DNA from: Verrucomicrobiota bacterium
GTDB lineage: Bacteria; Verrucomicrobiota; Verrucomicrobiia; Verrucomicrobiales; Verrucomicrobiaceae
Assembly: GCA_023428335.1 (NCBI GenBank)
Contig: JAEYYS010000113.1
Coordinates: 1-5,773 of the forward strand
Length of the DNA stretch: 5,773 nucleotides
Direction of reading: 5' to 3'
A model generated the notes under the pieces. It had not been told where the DNA came from. It did not search any database and saw only the letters and a list, made by a program, of their open reading frames with translations. The position numbers and the translations under genes were made by a program. Positions 5,574-5,773 of the stretch are shown in pieces. Numbering within the stretch: position 1 is the stretch's first letter; each line of letters starts with the position of its first letter.

Positions 5574-5773
5574 AGCCGAACCGGCGCTTGAGGCCAGCGA
5601 GACCCAGCCCGTAGGCGCGTCTCGCCAGAACGCGGGATCGGAACGTGCGGCATCCCAGCACTCAACCTGCCGTCTGGCGACGTCGCCCACAAGGGGACCC
5701 GCGGGGTCGATGCCCCCGCCTACAGGGGAAACCTCGGCGCCGGGGCAGCGGCGCCTCTTTCCCTTTCGTGACC
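5571..5773 (-). CDS. Possible 3' end of an upstream gene (doubtful)
   Basis: From the right edge a minus-strand frame is open for about 66 codons to a TAG at 5573-5571. Near its end it reads VECWDAARSDPAFWRDAP and then TGWVSLASSAGSA. The middle (GGGIDPAG) is encoded by copy 2 of the hairpin repeat, and the stop codon lies in copy 1. The start would lie outside the window. The composition is not absurd for a protein, but no family is recognised and the overlap with dyads argues that it is a repeat-driven open frame. If real, the gene would end 78 bases before the ATG of the large gene and could be co-transcribed with it. Confidence 0.2.
   Translation of the reverse strand, partial: SRKGKRRRCPGAEVSPVGGGIDPAGPLVGDVARRQVECWDAARSDPAFWRDAPTGWVSLASSAGSA
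5597..5625. repeat. Inverted repeat, 7-bp stem
   Basis: GCGAGAC (5597-5603) and GTCTCGC (5619-5625) are perfect inverted copies separated by 15 bases. No T-tract follows on either strand, so it is not a typical intrinsic terminator. Confidence 0.5.
5622..5687. repeat. Nested inverted repeats with a perfect 12-bp palindrome
   Basis: TCGCCAGA (5622-5629) pairs with TCTGGCGA (5673-5680). Inside lies a smaller dyad, GGGAT (5634-5638) with ATCCC (5652-5656). The outer right arm runs into the perfect palindrome GGCGACGTCGCC (5676-5687). Together they could fold as a branched structure. Function unknown. Confidence 0.5.
5700..5722 (+). repeat. Intergenic hairpin repeat, copy 2
   Basis: Second copy of the 23-bp element, with GA in place of AC in the loop. 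The stem is GCGGGG (5701-5706) and CCCCGC (5714-5719). An additional overlapping dyad, GACCC (5696-5700) with GGGTC (5704-5708), offers an alternative fold at this copy only. Confidence 0.6.
5736..5755. other. Stem-loop followed by a pyrimidine-rich tract
   Basis: GGCGCCG (5736-5742) and CGGCGCC (5749-5755) form a 7-bp stem with a 6-base loop. On the plus strand it is followed by TCTTTCCCTTTC, a poor T-tract. It could weakly stop plus-strand (antisense) transcription, but no plus-strand gene precedes it, so a terminator role is doubtful. Confidence 0.3.

Larger units (their letters stand above)
5493..5773. other. Upstream non-coding block rich in GC-rich inverted repeats
   Basis: These 281 bases separate the large gene from the right edge. 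No convincing promoter was found: no paired -35/-10 boxes at sensible spacing on the minus strand. The block consists mostly of short dyads and a duplicated hairpin sequence (listed separately), which looks like bacterial intergenic repeat DNA. A minus-strand open frame crosses it (see the separate entry), so the right part may still be the end of an upstream gene. Confidence 0.6.

Overview
The window is almost entirely one very large gene read leftward (minus strand). A single reading frame runs without a stop from an ATG at 5492 to the left edge, giving 1830 visible codons, and it continues past base 1. I checked the frame at more than fifteen places against conserved motifs and residue counts and found no frameshift. 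The product is a predicted exported, mosaic, all-beta protein. The organism is not identified by any marker gene. The high GC content, and delta-60 repeat propellers joined to Ig-like modules and to this type of C-terminal domain, suggest a member of the Verrucomicrobiota or a related PVC-group bacterium; this is inference from family knowledge.

Protein layout, N to C terminus (right to left in the window): signal sequence (about residues 1-46); first seven-bladed delta-60 propeller (50-412); a recurring post-propeller module (413-508); a choice-of-anchor-D/ASH-like sandwich (509-617); a cadherin-like beta sandwich (618-724); second seven-bladed delta-60 propeller (731-1071); second post-propeller module (1072-1171); second ASH-like sandwich (1172-1280); an FN3-like sandwich (1281-1378); a Big_9/cadherin-type Ig domain with a DxDxDG-like acidic loop (1379-1470); a BACON-like domain (1471-1552); a He_PIG putative Ig domain (1553-1642); and a C-terminal beta domain cut by the window edge (1643-1830+). 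The propeller, post-propeller module and ASH trio therefore occurs twice, which points to an old internal duplication with the cadherin-like domain between the copies.

Upstream of the gene, bases 5493-5773 hold no convincing gene. They are packed with GC-rich structure: a 23-bp hairpin-forming sequence present twice in direct orientation 149 bp apart, a nested set of inverted repeats with a perfect 12-bp palindrome, and a 7-bp stem-loop near the right edge. A minus-strand open frame crosses this block and stops at 5571; it could be the tail of an upstream gene but is more likely a by-product of the repeats.

No RNA gene, CRISPR array, transposase or defence gene was seen. Long open frames on the plus strand, including a 663-codon one, are antisense shadows of the minus-strand gene. 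There is only one gene here, so no pathway or operon can be inferred.
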